A stretch of 64,000 bases of DNA, taken from Beroe forskalii (taxonomy: Eukaryota > Ctenophora > Nuda > Beroida > Beroidae). A program made the position numbers and the translations under genes. Below the pieces are notes generated by a model that had not been told where the DNA came from, made no database searches, and saw only the letters and a program-made list of their open reading frames with translations. The stretch covers positions 62,001 to 126,000 of the forward strand of contig WFMF01000442.1 in NCBI GenBank assembly GCA_011033025.1. The letters run 5' to 3'. Shown here piece by piece: positions 24,301 to 36,900 of the stretch. Positions within the stretch are counted from its first letter, which is position 1. Each line of letters starts with the position of its first letter.

Positions 24301-26989
24301 CAATCCTACTAACCCGGTTTCAATAACACCTAATGTCCAAGTAACCAAAGTTAGTGGAGGTGGGGACCCTGCAAGTGATACTTCTCAAAACGTAGCGTCT
24401 ACTGGCAATATCACTTCCATGTCTCAAATCGTGGCATCCAGTGGCAGTCACACTTCTGATACTAGCGCTGCTTTACCTAACCAATCACCAGTCCAGGAAC
24501 CTCAAGTTCCAGTACTTAGTACACAGGTTCCACTTGCTGTTCAGCCTCTTGATAGCGTGAAGAAGTCATCTCCTATCCTGATTGAGCTGTGCAAGGCTGG
24601 TGATAAGGAACCAAAAGTGAGTGCAGCTGATGGTCTACCCACAGTCAAAACCGGAAACATCGGATCACGTGCCGAGGGGTCGAATGCCATTGCACCTGAT
24701 GCTACCTTACCTGATGCCACAACGTGCAATATCACGACAAAAAGTGCCATGATAATGGATCCTAATGCGACCAATCCCATAACAAACAATCCCATGACGA
24801 TCGATCCCACGAATACCAATCCCCTGAGGATCGATCACAATTCCACCAATCCTGCGACGACCAATGCCACATTGCAGCCTTGGGAGCTTGGGACTTCTCA
24901 AAACCCTGATCCTGTGTCAGTAGAAAGTTTCCAGCCCCAACAAAAGTGCTTCAGAAGCTGGCGTCGTGGCCCAGTAACTGTGATATTTGACGACTACTTC
25001 TCCTTCGAAGAGTCACAGCTCATGTTTTACTGTAACTCTGAGCTACGTGACAAGGTTCTCGCTAAACGAGCTGTGGTTGAAGCACAAAAAGCTCAAAAAC
25101 TCGCTGCCAAACGAGCTCTTGATAATGAAAAGCAGCAACAAAAAGCGTCAAAATCATCTGCTAATGGCGAGACTAGAGCTCCAAGACCGAGACGAACGTC
25201 GGAGCAGGATTTCAGCAGTGACACGGACTCCTCAGACGATCCGAATGATCCGTACTATGGCATTGATAGGAAGGACTCACTGTATCTACCGCACAGAATG
25301 GTGCGGGTTACAGAGAAACAGTACTCACTTCGAAGGAGACAGAGTAATGTTACATATGCTGAGAGTTCTCTACCAACATTTGAAGGAGGTGAGTTAGATC
25401 ATGACAACGAAGATAGTGAATCAGATCAAAATGAAGGAAGTAGTGATTCAGATCAAAATGAAGGAAGCGAAAATTCAGATAGCTATCATAGCAGAAGTGA
25501 GAATTCAGACGAAAACGAATCTAATCCAGAACGAGAAATACCCAACCATCTTGATCGTGATGGTGAAAGTGACGAAGATTTTGATGATAGTACTCTGTGT
25601 CTAGAATTTGGTGATTCCTCCTACGCTATAGATCTAACGTTCAGCAGAGACGAGTTGATGCCCCAGGAATCATCTGAAGATGAGGAGGGATCGGTCAGCG
25701 TGAAGAGTGAGCCTACTGAGATGTATGCAATTAAGAGTTTTGCGAAGAGTTCGGCGCTTTTCATGCCCATAAAGGATGAGAAAATGTCGGAGGATTCCAA
25801 GTGTTTTGGGCAGTGTGGTATTAAATCAGAGCCGAGTGAGAGTATCTCAATACCAGTCTCGAAGGAGGAGATGAAATCGGAGAATGCAGTGTACGCTTGT
25901 ACGGAATGTAAAGACAGTGTAATTAATGAGACAAACCCTCCTCAAGTCGGAGCGCTGTCTAATGAAACGACTCAAACGAGTGATGGTAAAGGGAATGAAA
26001 GGAAACAAACTAATGAAACAAGTGATGGAGGAGGGGGTAAAAGAAAGCAAACCGCGCGTAAATCAGTGACACCGTGGTCAGTAACAAGACGATCAATAGA
26101 TTCCAGCTTGAGAACAAAGAAGCCTAAACTATGTGTGACAAGAGAGAATGTTCAATCGAGTAACATCAGGGAGACATCACCAGATAACAATGAAGAAGTT
26201 ATGGCAAATGAGGATGTATCTGAGCATTCAGTTGCACCCGCACCAAGCAATGAAATAACCATTTCATCACAGTCTGAAGAAGTTGTTCCTACGCAACAAA
26301 ATAAACGGAAAAGGAAGGTGCCTAAAAATACAGCAATTCTTGTTAATTTCCCTGCTCAACCTCCATCTAATCTCGCTAAATCCTTGCCAGGATTTCAGTT
26401 AAGTGCTCCTTCTTTCTCTCCTGGAGAAAAAGTCGCATCTAGCCCGGTACCATCCCCAGGCTGTCCTACTGTTAAGTTAGCATCTCCTGGCCATCCTGTC
26501 GTGGCCCCCGTCAGTCCACCGTCTCTTACAAACTATGATACCACCCTGCAAGAGGATACCACGCTGAAACCGGGTACCATGCTATTACAGGAGAATACCA
26601 TGCAACTTCATGATACCACACAGCAACAGGATACCATGCAGCAGCATTCAGTCTCAGTTAAGACATCTGAAATGCACAGCACAAAACCAAAAGCTCGAAC
26701 TAATCAGCCAAGAGAGAAACGGTTGAGAAAGAAAGTGTCCCCCCATTCGCAGCCTTCTTCATCAGCTGGAAAATTGCTTGAGAGTTCTCCACTTTTGTTC
26801 GAGCAACCCTTCAGTCCTAACGCACCTCGAGTTATTCCAGTCACCCAATCAATCCCCAGCTGTCAGGTGATGACCGGAAATCAAGTGATACCGCGTAATC
26901 AAGTGAAGACTAGCAGCGAGGCGACATCCCCGGTTGGAATAAAGGTTAGGCTGGTTGCCAATCCTGTGCGAGCGAAGCGAGCACGGTAG
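18362..26989 (+). CDS. Multi-exon C2H2-like zinc-finger protein, copy 1
   Basis: Exons: 18362-18956, 19066-19180, 19564-19713, 22951-26989, all with GT/AG borders and matching phases. An in-frame TAA at 18350 supports the ATG at 18362. The product would be about 1630 residues. The first exon is polar and acidic. Exons 2 and 3 each encode one finger: CVLCGF...HIKEHH (C-x2-C-x12-H-x3-H) and CPFCYY...HQIIYH (C-x2-C-x12-H-x4-H). The 4-kb exon starts with a conserved SLYYKLR segment and Cys/His-rich stretches (CWFCC; CGDSC). A lysine-rich stretch, a Pro/Val repeat (PVVPVPVVPV), an acidic Ser/Asp-rich block and SUMO-type sites (VKSE, IKSE, IKDE) follow. It ends RAKRAR-stop, a tail encoded by repeat-like DNA. 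This suggests a nuclear DNA-binding or chromatin protein; I recognise no named family. An alternative donor at 26945 (AAG/GTTAGG, phase 0) could join the exon at 28.2 kb. Confidence 0.8.
19826..22731. mobile_element. 2.9-kb terminal-inverted-repeat element carrying a satellite
   Basis: Left end GACGGCTGTATGGCAAAAAT and right end ATTTGCCATACAGCCGTC are inverted repeats of about 24 bp with two mismatches. The interior is mostly the 46-bp satellite. The corresponding intron of zinc-finger copy 2 (around 62446) has no such sequence, so this is an insertion. No transposase and no clear target-site duplication are visible; it would be non-autonomous. Confidence 0.75.
20105..22030. repeat. 46-bp satellite array, about 42 copies
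   Basis: The unit contains CGAGCTCTTGTGACACACTC and TAGTGTAACATACTCGTGGG; variants switch TTTAG/TTGAG, and some units are shortened. It lies in the third intron of the zinc-finger gene inside the 2.9-kb element. Long minus-strand open frames here are caused by the periodicity. Confidence 0.93.
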
Positions 26990-27125
26990 CTTTTGGTTGC
27001 GAGCGAGGTGCCGCGAAGCGGCGCCGAGCGAGCTGTAGTAGGGGTCTGGGGCGCAGCCCCATGGGGTCCAGGGGCAGAGCCCCTGGTAGGGTCTAGGGGC
27101 GAAGCCCCGGAAAATTTTTGCTAAA
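26962..27125. mobile_element. GC-rich repeat end overlapping the zinc-finger stop codon
   Basis: Motifs GCGAGCGAAGCGAGCACGG, GGTGCCGCGAAGCGGCGCC and repeats of GGGGCGAAGCCCC stand out from AT-rich surroundings. A weak relative (GCGAACGAGGTGCTGCG) lies at about 35807. The repeat starts within the coding frame and encodes the final residues. Confidence 0.55.
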
Positions 27126-27821
27126 AATGTATAATTTTGCAGGGTTTTCCTTCATTTGAGCAAGAAAATATCCGAGATTTAAACAGCGTGTTTCATTCAA
27201 AAATCTCTAATTTTTTTGATTCAGAAGCCCCGAGTAGGCTACACATTATGTAATTCATAATTATTTCCACCTGACAGACAAAATTTGAATCACTTACTCA
27301 CTGCTCACTATTCTTTTACTCAACCAATTGATGAATTGTAAAAGTAAATGTTCATGTTTCAAAGATCAATTGTGTGTCAGGCTTATAACTTAATAACTAA
27401 CAAATATAATCAGCTAAAAGGCTGTTGTTTGATATATTACTATCCTAAAAAATGGAAGCACAGATTTTTTGTTTGATAAGCGAGTCAAAACGTCACCTTT
27501 TACTCATACACAGGAGTTCGAAAAAACAAATTTCAGGCTGAATATTGATCATGATTTAATTTTGTCTATGTGTCGCTGTATCTTGAATACGAATATTAGA
27601 TATACTCCTGGTTTTTATTTCTAATTGGATTTTTGTTTTTGTTAAAATTAAGTCCACTCCCTTAAAAGTTAAAACTCGATCAGATCATGCCGACTGGAAG
27701 TGCAACCACCGCTTTAGAGAGCTTACAAGTTGCTGCTCTCAGCAGCAGTGTTTTACTACAGCTCACCCTCACAATCTAATCAGCTGCAACCAGGATCGCA
27801 ACCAGGATTGCGAGAGAGCCT

Positions 27822-27852
27822 CCAGGATTGTAAGCTCCGCTTACAATCCTCC
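27822..27852. repeat. Perfect hairpin in intergenic or intronic DNA
   Basis: AGGATTGTAAGC and GCTTACAATCCT are inverted around a few bases, within a segment containing repeated CAACCAGGAT motifs. It may be a small MITE end. Confidence 0.4.
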
Positions 27853-28216
27853 GAAAAAAGTAACAAGTTGGGTTGCTCTGGTTGCGCTAGCATGGTCCAT
27901 GGAATTCTGGATATATGCTGGATATTATGAGGGAAGTAGATAGACTACGCATATCCCTTCTGCAGTAATTATTAAAGCGAGAAGGTGTAATATCATAATA
28001 TGAATGATACCAACGTAGTATGTACGTTATTCAGGTTTCTAAATCCTGACTAGTGCTAAGAATAAAATGGAAATTTTATGCATTGCATACTGATGGTGAT
28101 ACAGTGAGTAGCAAACAATGATTGCACGTTTCACTCTCCATTTTTAAAAACTGGCTGATGTAACAGTAAAATTGTAGCTGCACACCTAATTTTAAGTCGT
28201 TAAATTCTGAAATTTC

Positions 28217-28921
28217 ATGGTTGCTTTAACAAATAATGTTGCCCAGCTAGGATTGCCAGGATTGCAGGTTATTCCAACCGGGGCGACATCTTGTGCTCAA
28301 GCAACCCACACTTCACGTGATTTCATCAAAATGCCATATAGCCCCAACGCTCCTCAAGTCAGACCAGTGGTAAATCAACCAATGACCACCAATCCAGAAC
28401 AGCCTGCAAATAACACTCTCCTACCGCCTCGCACAGCCCCAATGCTACCCTGCCCCATCACCCCCTCAAACTACAAGGTATGCGAGTATTGTAACAAACG
28501 CTTTAAAAACCTCCTATGTGCTAAGATCCACTACTGGACCGATCACCAGCAATTACCTTATAACAAAGACTTGCTGATACCCCATGACCGTGTAACACAA
28601 CAAGACATGGAAAACATGGTCTGTCCTTTCTGTAGGACCCAGATATTAGGTCATGATCACGCTGCAGTATTCGAGAGTCACGTACTGACTCACCTCCAAC
28701 TGATGCCGTATATCTGTAGAGATTGCAGGTTCGCAGCCCGTAGCCCTGAGGGTATGAGGAGGCATGCGTGTGGGGTTAGGAGAGTTGAGCCGATGAAATA
28801 CGAGCAGAAGTCAGAAGGTGGTTTGTCGGCGTGTGAAGTTGAAAACGAGGTGAAACCAAGTGTTACGCTTTGTGATGGGGCAGAGGAGTGGAAGGGGTAC
28901 ATAAAGACTGAACCAACGTGA
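28217..28921 (+). CDS. Zinc-finger exon, probable 3' exon of the copy-1 zinc-finger gene
   Basis: This open frame of 234 residues ends in TGA at 28919-28921. It carries three finger-like units: CEYCNKRF...HYWTDH (C-x2-C-x12-H-x4-H), CPFCRTQI...HVLTH (longer spacing) and CRDCRFAA...RRHAC (a C2HC-like variant). It ends with a SUMO-type site IKTE. Good acceptors at 28246 and 28267 both read in phase 0, matching the alternative phase-0 donor at 26944/26945 of the 4-kb exon. It also repeats a motif found near the end of that exon: SPNAPQVRPV here, SPNAPRVIPV there. I therefore infer it is the true last exon of the same gene, with the RAKRAR stop used when the donor is skipped. It could instead be a separate short gene starting at the ATG at 28217. 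An AATAAA lies 120 bp downstream. Confidence 0.6.
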   Translation: MVALTNNVAQLGLPGLQVIPTGATSCAQATHTSRDFIKMPYSPNAPQVRPVVNQPMTTNPEQPANNTLLPPRTAPMLPCPITPSNYKVCEYCNKRFKNLLCAKIHYWTDHQQLPYNKDLLIPHDRVTQQDMENMVCPFCRTQILGHDHAAVFESHVLTHLQLMPYICRDCRFAARSPEGMRRHACGVRRVEPMKYEQKSEGGLSACEVENEVKPSVTLCDGAEEWKGYIKTEPT

Positions 28922-29040
28922 AAAGTGTATCTTATTTTATTTTAGAAAAGGTTTTAAAATTAAAACAAACGTATTTTTTTATGATATTGCATGAAAATCA
29001 ATAATATTTTATTTTAATGGTTTTATTTAGCAATCGCCAA

Positions 29041-29046
29041 AATAAA
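29041..29046 (+). promoter_or_regulatory. Candidate polyadenylation signal
   Basis: A perfect AATAAA lies 120 bp after the stop of the zinc-finger 3' exon, in AT-rich sequence, on the coding strand. It is a sensible end for that transcript, but AATAAA is frequent in DNA this AT-rich. Confidence 0.45.
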
Positions 29047-30945
29047 TCTAGCGCTTTGAGCAGTTTTTATCCACATTATTTAATTATCTTTAATACTTTC
29101 AAGCTATTTTTAAAGCTATCTTTTATTTGATATGACTTAATTGACTTAAAGTTTATTTTATGGGTTGATAGATCTATTATTCTTTCATCGTAACTCAGCA
29201 TTTCATTGCATGTTTATGTATCTTCTATCTAAATGGAAATTTAATCAGTCAAATAAAATGTGTTATAGATGCCTTGAAATAATCAGATGATTTTCGAATG
29301 ATTCCGTTTATCTGGCTTAAATCGTTCACTTTGTAATAAAACACTCTTGGGTAAGGGAACAAATTGGGTGCCAATAAAGAAGATGAATGGAAAATTTACT
29401 CTTATAGTAAACAAGCCTCTCGTCTATATCACTATCCCAGTGGCCTGTCTCCGTAATCCGTATCTGTCGCTATCAAAGTCTCCACAAATCTCTATTTCTT
29501 CCCTGTCTCTATCCCCCGAGCCCGACACTATCCTTGTATACGTCACTATCCTGCATTGTTTCCGTTCATTGTTTTCTAAGTGGGGCATCTGCTTCAGTCC
29601 TCAGTTTAGATGTTGCATCTGTAACGCGCGGAGCAGTTCAGTTATTACCATGGCGCGTTTAAGGAAGTTAAATGCGCGCGCTGATCATGATTTTGGGAGC
29701 GCGCGCTCCTAAAATCATAGGCAGCGCAGCTTGACTGGCCAAAAATCAGAAACTTACCACTAAAATTTGTCTGACCTGAGCTGAACCCCCTTCGGGCAAC
29801 ATTAGGCAGGCCGAAAGTGCGTGATATTGCTCTGTGACTCAGCTTCTCCTTGACCTTCAGGACAACCGGCAAAATGGCATCTCAAGAGAGGCGGGGATGC
29901 TTCAATACAATTAAACATTTAAGAACATTACAATACAATTATAAGAACCGTGACTTTGCATGCCGTGCGGTTCTTTAACAGCAGTATCAGTATACTGTGC
30001 CTATCTATATCACCCCTATCATCGTTTCGCTTTAATGATTTCGGCTCAGTCAGTCAGGCCCAACCAATAAGTACACATACTATTTCAAGAGAGGGTTTCG
30101 TTCATTTGTTTGGTTGTAGGGTCACTGCACTATTGGTTGGGAATTCAGCAATGCAAACGCACTGCCATGGGGTATTGAGTAAACACTAACAGGGCTGAAA
30201 TGGACAAGGTCACGCTGTCCGATGGCATCGCTGTTTACCCATATTACTACGTTAACTGGGTAGCAGAGGGTGAAGTTATTCTGGCAGAAGCAGATACTGT
30301 GGAATAAGGAGTAGCTACTATCCCTATTGGCATTATCTATGATAATGACATAAGGGTTAGGGTTATAGTGAAGGTTTGGATTAAGGTTAGGTTTAGGGTA
30401 CAAAAAGATTTAGGTATCACTCGAAACCGTTTATATGGGCGACATAACCCATTAAACCGTGACCTCTGATCGCAGCTGCTGTCGGCCCAGCGAGATTTAA
30501 ATTGATATTTCCTATGAAATGGTAGGAGTACAAGGATCAACTCGATGTTATAATCTGAATGGAGTAGGATAAATAACTTAAACCAAAACAAATTCAAATC
30601 ATTTGACTCCCCGTTAATCATTGTCTGAAGTGCCCACATCTCACTATTTCACTGTACCACTTCAAAACACTTTGTCATAAATCTAATCACACGACCAGCC
30701 TTTATTGCACGGTCATTCAGTTCATTACCAGACGTCGGATCAAACCGAGGTCTCGCTGATGCTAAAACATTTCAATTCTCGTAACTCATTTGAAACGAAT
30801 CACTTTTCGTCATATCATGAGATATGAATTTAAAATCCAAGTCAAAATTTCAGTATAAGTTTCTTCGTCTTTAAACACCACAACATCCACAACAGCATCA
30901 TATGATTATCTTGACTTGAAGTTGAATCCTTGCATCGGAAAGGTT
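29047..30945. other. Convergent intergenic region
   Basis: It separates the tail-to-tail zinc-finger and EFCAB7-like genes. Degenerate TTAGGG-type sequence lies at 30350-30402. No gene is supported. Confidence 0.5.
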
Positions 30946-33900
30946 TTAGCTTTTCGGTTTTGCTGGGGCTACGGTTCTTATTTTGATCGTAGGCTTGAAG
31001 GGCTTCGACCGTAGTTCGGGGGAGAAATGATGGCAAATCTGAAAAGTGTTTGAAGTTATCACAAGTATTGAAGTAGTAACGAATCTATTTACACACCTGC
31101 TAATTGTTTGCTTAGCTTACATGCAATGCTGAAAGCTCATTGAATGTTGACGAGCAGTAACTGTGAGACTGATTGATCAAACAATTATTGCTTTTATTGA
31201 TAATTTCACGAGACATTATGGAGCATTATTAAATCAGTAAATCTTAGCTTGATCTTGAAATAGCATTCTGCTAGTACTTATTTCTAGTAACAACATCCCA
31301 CTGACCACCACCTCTCGCCACGCGGGGATGGTGGGAACTATCCATATAAGCATATAAGGGAGTGTTCAACTGAGATCCACTTTGATAGTGGACGCAATAC
31401 TACTAGCACGCAGGTGTCGTGAGTTTGAAAAATCACACTGGAATTCTCAATTTGATTTTTCTAAATTTTCCAAGTCACACTCACACGGCACTAAGTACGT
31501 ACGTGGATAAATCAGTATAACGCACGTACAAATGCCGGTTTTGTGGAAATTTCAAACACCGATCTAAAGATCTAAGAGTTGGCGACATCTCTGGTGCGCA
31601 TCAGCATCCCTTACCTTGAAGCCAGATGGTGATTTCTTAACAGACACCATTTGAGCGGGGGCGCCCCTCCGATCATTGAATTTGACTTGATTGAGCATTT
31701 AAGGATTTTGCGAGTGTATACCCTAAAATTTCAAGCAGCATCACAATTGGCAATTCCATTGAGCAATAATACAGGGATATTTTATAGGTTTGCCGGAACC
31801 AGGATCATTTTGTGCCTGAAGCTTTCAGTATTTACCATTAAGACATTTGCGTATTTTATACGGATTAAGAAGCATTTACTATGCTGCGAACGAATGATTA
31901 CAGGTGCTCATAATTGAGGGTTCTCGTATGACGCTCGCTAAATTCATGCGTCTGATCTAAATGACAGAATTATGAGACAGAATTCTTGTAAATTTGTTCC
32001 ATGGGCGTAAAAGTTTTGCACAGAATTTTCCTGTTATCCCATGCCACTTTCGTAAGCTTCTGATTAAACGTCCTATCTCGTAAAATATTGAATCTTTACA
32101 ACTTCCACTCCCAATCCCCAGAAGCCCAGACTGTCTAGGTATTACTACTCTGAGTACTGACTGTCTGAATAGTGAGAGGGCAATCGTCTCAAAAGCATTT
32201 TTATTTGCTTGCGTCAGCAGGGCCGCATCAAACCATTTACTAATCTTCATGGCTTGATTTTATTGATTCAATGCATATTAATTCAGTGCATATAAATCAA
32301 TTTTGGTTGTTGAATTACAATCGGCTGCTAGTAGTCAGCTATCGATCTGGAGACATTTTACGTAGATGTCGCTAGTTCTGAGAACGCCCTCTGAAATGTC
32401 CATACCTTGACGATCGTCATTCGTACGTACGTGATACTGTTACTAATTTTAATTTCTTAATCTAACACTGCACACATGCAACCTGGTGACGCACGATTTG
32501 GAAATTACCATATTTATTCTCATTTCCTCGAACTTACGACAGCTGTGCAAAATATATATCTCTACCAGTGGCTAAATGGTACGGATATCAACGGTTGTAC
32601 GGATACCAACGGTTTTGCAGATATAAAGCAATAGGCGGGAGAGAGTATCTGGGCAACAATGGTCAACTGAAGTATGGTACAGTTTTGTCTAAAACTCACC
32701 ATGGTTTTGTTGGGTTGACTCACCATGGTTTTGTTGGGTTGACTCACCATGGTTTTGTTGGGTTGACTTACCATGGTCTTGGTGTCCTAAACTCACCATG
32801 GTTTTGTTGGGTTGCACGGTGAGAATGTGTTTTCTGTACGGTGGATTCTCCAGACAGTTCCCGGACCCCACCGTGTTAACTTCCACTCGGAGCGGCTTGT
32901 CCGTCTGAAACATAGTGTGATGTCATTATATCGGTTATTTTCAGGAATATTAAAACAGATTTAAGGAAATGATTTGGCATGAATGGATGAAGACGTTCGT
33001 CGTTCAACAGTCGTCAATCCCCAGTTTTTGATGCCTAAAGGTGCTTAAGTGTTCTATTATAGTGAGTTTACCGTCTACTATCAGTTGCTATTTTCATAGA
33101 AACCGTAGAACATAGGAGCTCATACGTTTAAAAGCTTTAGATCCTCAGTTACACTTACTGAAAGACACGGATGATAGTAACAGTGCACAAAAGATCTCAA
33201 CGCAAAACGTAACAAAAAGGTGCTGCAAAAGGTCAGGCTTTGATGGTCGGCGAAGATGATAACATGTATCTGGCTAAAAGTACCACATTTAAAACGTCTA
33301 ACCGCCTATTTTTCTTGTGTGGCATATTATGTGGTCACCCATTCTATTGTGGCTGTAAACGACAAATGACCTTGAAGTGGAATTCATTTGGCAGTTTGCG
33401 GAATCGCACCTGTGCATTTGGCGTCTATCGGCTGTTTCGCTAGCCACTGCCAGTGCCAGTAATTGCTCAAAATATCAAGGGATACTGTGAAACTACGTTT
33501 TATATCTTCTTTCGCATTGTTTATTCGTTTTATTCTGTTCGGTATAATATTCGAAATATCTTAGGTTGGGAACGCACATTTTAAAAGTGGCCTATCAGTA
33601 TACCAGAATGTCATTGGTGAAATGGCTTATACTTAGTATTTTCTCGATAAGGTTGGAAAATTATTTGATTTGGCTGTGCCATTTTTATCCACACAGTCCG
33701 ATTAAACGGCTTGACTCATTGCTATTTCAATTTGTTTTGCTGAAATCTGTAAACTCAAGGAGGGAAGTACGATTCAAATGCATAATTATGTGATTTAAAA
33801 ACTCAATTCATTTTAAGTCTGGCTTCGAAATGAGAATTTCTTGGTAATGGGAATGTGATTTAGATTAAAATAAGTGAGTCATATTACGGCGCATAAAGAA

Positions 33901-36900
33901 TCAATTCGGTGGATAAAGCATCAATTTAATTATTATTCATTCGATAATATTAATGATGGAGATTGTTTAGTGGGATTGTACCATGGGTTAGGAAAGGTAA
34001 CAATTGTGGTGTTCAAAAGTTTTGTGGGTGAATTTTACTGAGAAGTTCCCAACTCAGAGTTGGGGTTTTCTCAACAACTTACCAAATGTCTTTTTCTCAA
34101 TAACTTACCAGGTTTTGTATGGCTGAAGTAGATTTCCAAGGCAGGGTCTGGGTGTAAAGTTTACACTTCTCCTCGATAACTTGGCTCACTGTTCCTCCCT
34201 CCTCCAGACACCGTACCACACTCCGCTCTGAGGGGATTCACGTAGTAGGATTTTACCCTCCGTCGCGCGCACTTTTTTCCGCGACCTCCTAATTTCTGAG
34301 TGTTGTGCGATATGAATGGGAGAAATCCATCTAGTATTCACGCGACAATAGAACCCTCTGACGTTTAGATGCTGGCCTATTATTATTAGTCTATAATAAT
34401 TCATATTATCGGGCCCATATTTTTTTGATTGTCGCCCTACGGGCTCGGGCTAAAACCGAATACATCCCTCGGGCTTACAGTTACACCCTCGGGAAGTATC
34501 CCAAAGTAGACCCGATAGGTGCGTGTCTATGTATAGTGCAAATTCAGTGCAACTTGAGGCAGGAGGCCGTTCTCCACACCAACCAACTTTTACTTGTTTG
34601 ACTATTCTTTGACTGGGATTATTTGACTTTCGACTAAACTTTGACAGGAGATGGCCTCAATTGTCAACTATAATTCGACGAATAATTATTTGAAATTTCA
34701 GTGACGCATCACACAGTGGCTAGAAAGGTCTAATAATGAGTTCCCTCATAAACAGGTCTAATAAGTTCCCCCATTATAATCAACAATGTGAGGCGAGCTA
34801 CTTTCGCCAAGAAATGACCAATTTGAATCGTAATTTCCACACAAATTATGAACTAACTAGAAAAGCCCGTTGGGCCTGCTAGATAATACAGAACCAAATA
34901 ATAAGCTCAGAGAAATTTTATGAAGGAGCAAAATTTAACATTATTCGTGGGTTACTTTAAGTAATGCTGAACCGGGCAAGTTTTGATTATCATCTTATAT
35001 ATAATTTCGTAAGAGCACGTGAATAATGTTTGTCTGTGCGGGCGCACAGTTTAAATTTGAGCTTGCCAAGAAATTATCAAGGAAAACAAAGGCTAAACTG
35101 GGATTAGTCGCGCCGTTGCTATGGATACAGGTTTTGTGCACGTGCAGATTATGATCAGTTCTATGCGAGTGCTTTCTGATACGTTGTTGATTGCTGCGTT
35201 TTAACGTTTGAAAGAACGACGTGTTTACTGTTTTTCATTTGAAATTCAAGATCTGGAAATAGAGAACGGGTATGGCTGGCATCGTGGAGGCTATTTCCGA
35301 TAGCATCTCTTCATAAATCTGTGACAGACGTCGGTCGATTTAAATCAATGCTGAGTTGATGGTAACGGAAAAATGTGAATTTACAGCAATTTAAGATTGA
35401 ACAAAATCAAAATCAAATTGAATCGAATTTGGGCATAGCAAATTGCGATTTTGGAATACTGCTCTTGGCGTGACGGTGAATCAATGCTTTGATTCAACGT
35501 TCACTATGAGTACGATACTCGGTTTTAATTTTCAGATTTGAATTCATCATACAAGAGCAAATAATAATGATCAAAACTTGCACGGTCCAGCATTACTAAA
35601 AGTAACCAACGAATAATGGTAAATTCTGCTCCTTTATAAACTTTTTGAGAGCTTATTATTTGTCGCCTGGCAAATTATTTGGTTCTGCACGCATTCTGTT
35701 CAATGCTGTTTTAATTTCGTTGCTCCGTAACTTTTGACTTGATTGGAGTATTTTGATGCGGTAAAAAGTATTCAATAAATTTGAGTTGCAGTGTTTCAAA
35801 TTTGCGAACGAGGTGCTGCGTATCAGCGCCGAGTGAGCTGTGTATTTGTAGGCCCAACGGGCTTGCTAGTAAATCATAATTTGCTAATTTGTTCTGGTAT
35901 GATGAAGTTAAATCTGAAAATTGAAACCGAGTATCGTACTCATACTGAACGTTGAATTAAGCATTGGTTCACGCCAAGAGCAGTCTTTTTGCTATGCCCG
36001 AATTCGATTCAATTTGATTTTGCTTTTGGTCAATGTTAAATTGCTCTAAATTCACAATCACATTTTCCGTTATCATCAACTCATCATTGATTTAAATCGA
36101 CCGACGTCTGTCACAGATTTATGAAGAGATGCTATCAGAAATAGTCTCAACGATGCCAGCCATACCCGTTCTCTATTTCCAGATCTTGAATTTCAAATGA
36201 AAAACAGTAAACACACTGTTCTTTCAAACGCTAAACTGCAGCAATCAACAACGTATCAGAAAGCATTCGCATAGAACTGATTATAATCTGCACGTGCAGA
36301 ATATCTGTATCCATAGCAACGGCGCGACTTAGCTCAGCTTAGCCTTCGTTTCTCTTGATATTTTCTTGGCAAGCTCAAATTTAATTGTGTACGGAAGCAC
36401 AGACATACATTATTCACGTGCTCTTACGAAATTATATATAAGATAGATTATGAACGAATAGATTATGAACTAATAAATTATGAACTACTAAATTATGAAC
36501 AAATAAATTATGAACGAATAAATTATGAACTAATAAATTATGACCTAATAAATTATGAACGAATAAATTATGAACTAATAAATTATGACCTAATAAATTA
36601 TGAACTAATAAATTATGAACTAATAAATTATGACCTAATAAATTATGAACTAATAAATTATGAACTAATAAATTATGAACTCTAAGACGTTACACTCACC
36701 TAGAGTTTGATTAGATGTCAGGGGCACGAGTCCCTGGACTGTTATCGTTACCTCAGCGTCAGAGTAGATATCCATATGCCACGGAACTGCCTGGGAAGTA
36801 GACAATATAGACACAGGTGTCGCCTGTTTTAGCATGCTATGACACGCAACAGTTAGTTGTAAAGTTTTTCTCTCTTGACATAAATTTTAGTTTGATTGAA

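Noticed and set aside
23348-24901. Several minus-strand open frames across the 4-kb exon
   Set aside because: They are shadows of the long plus-strand coding frame; the same shadows appear in copy 2.
31615-31668. Possible EFCAB7-like exon ending GGCTTCAAG/GTAAGG
   Set aside because: Exon 32797-32904 (ending NKTM) joins the last exon (ICHHFSPEL) directly in phase 0 and matches the human order, so this piece is not needed.
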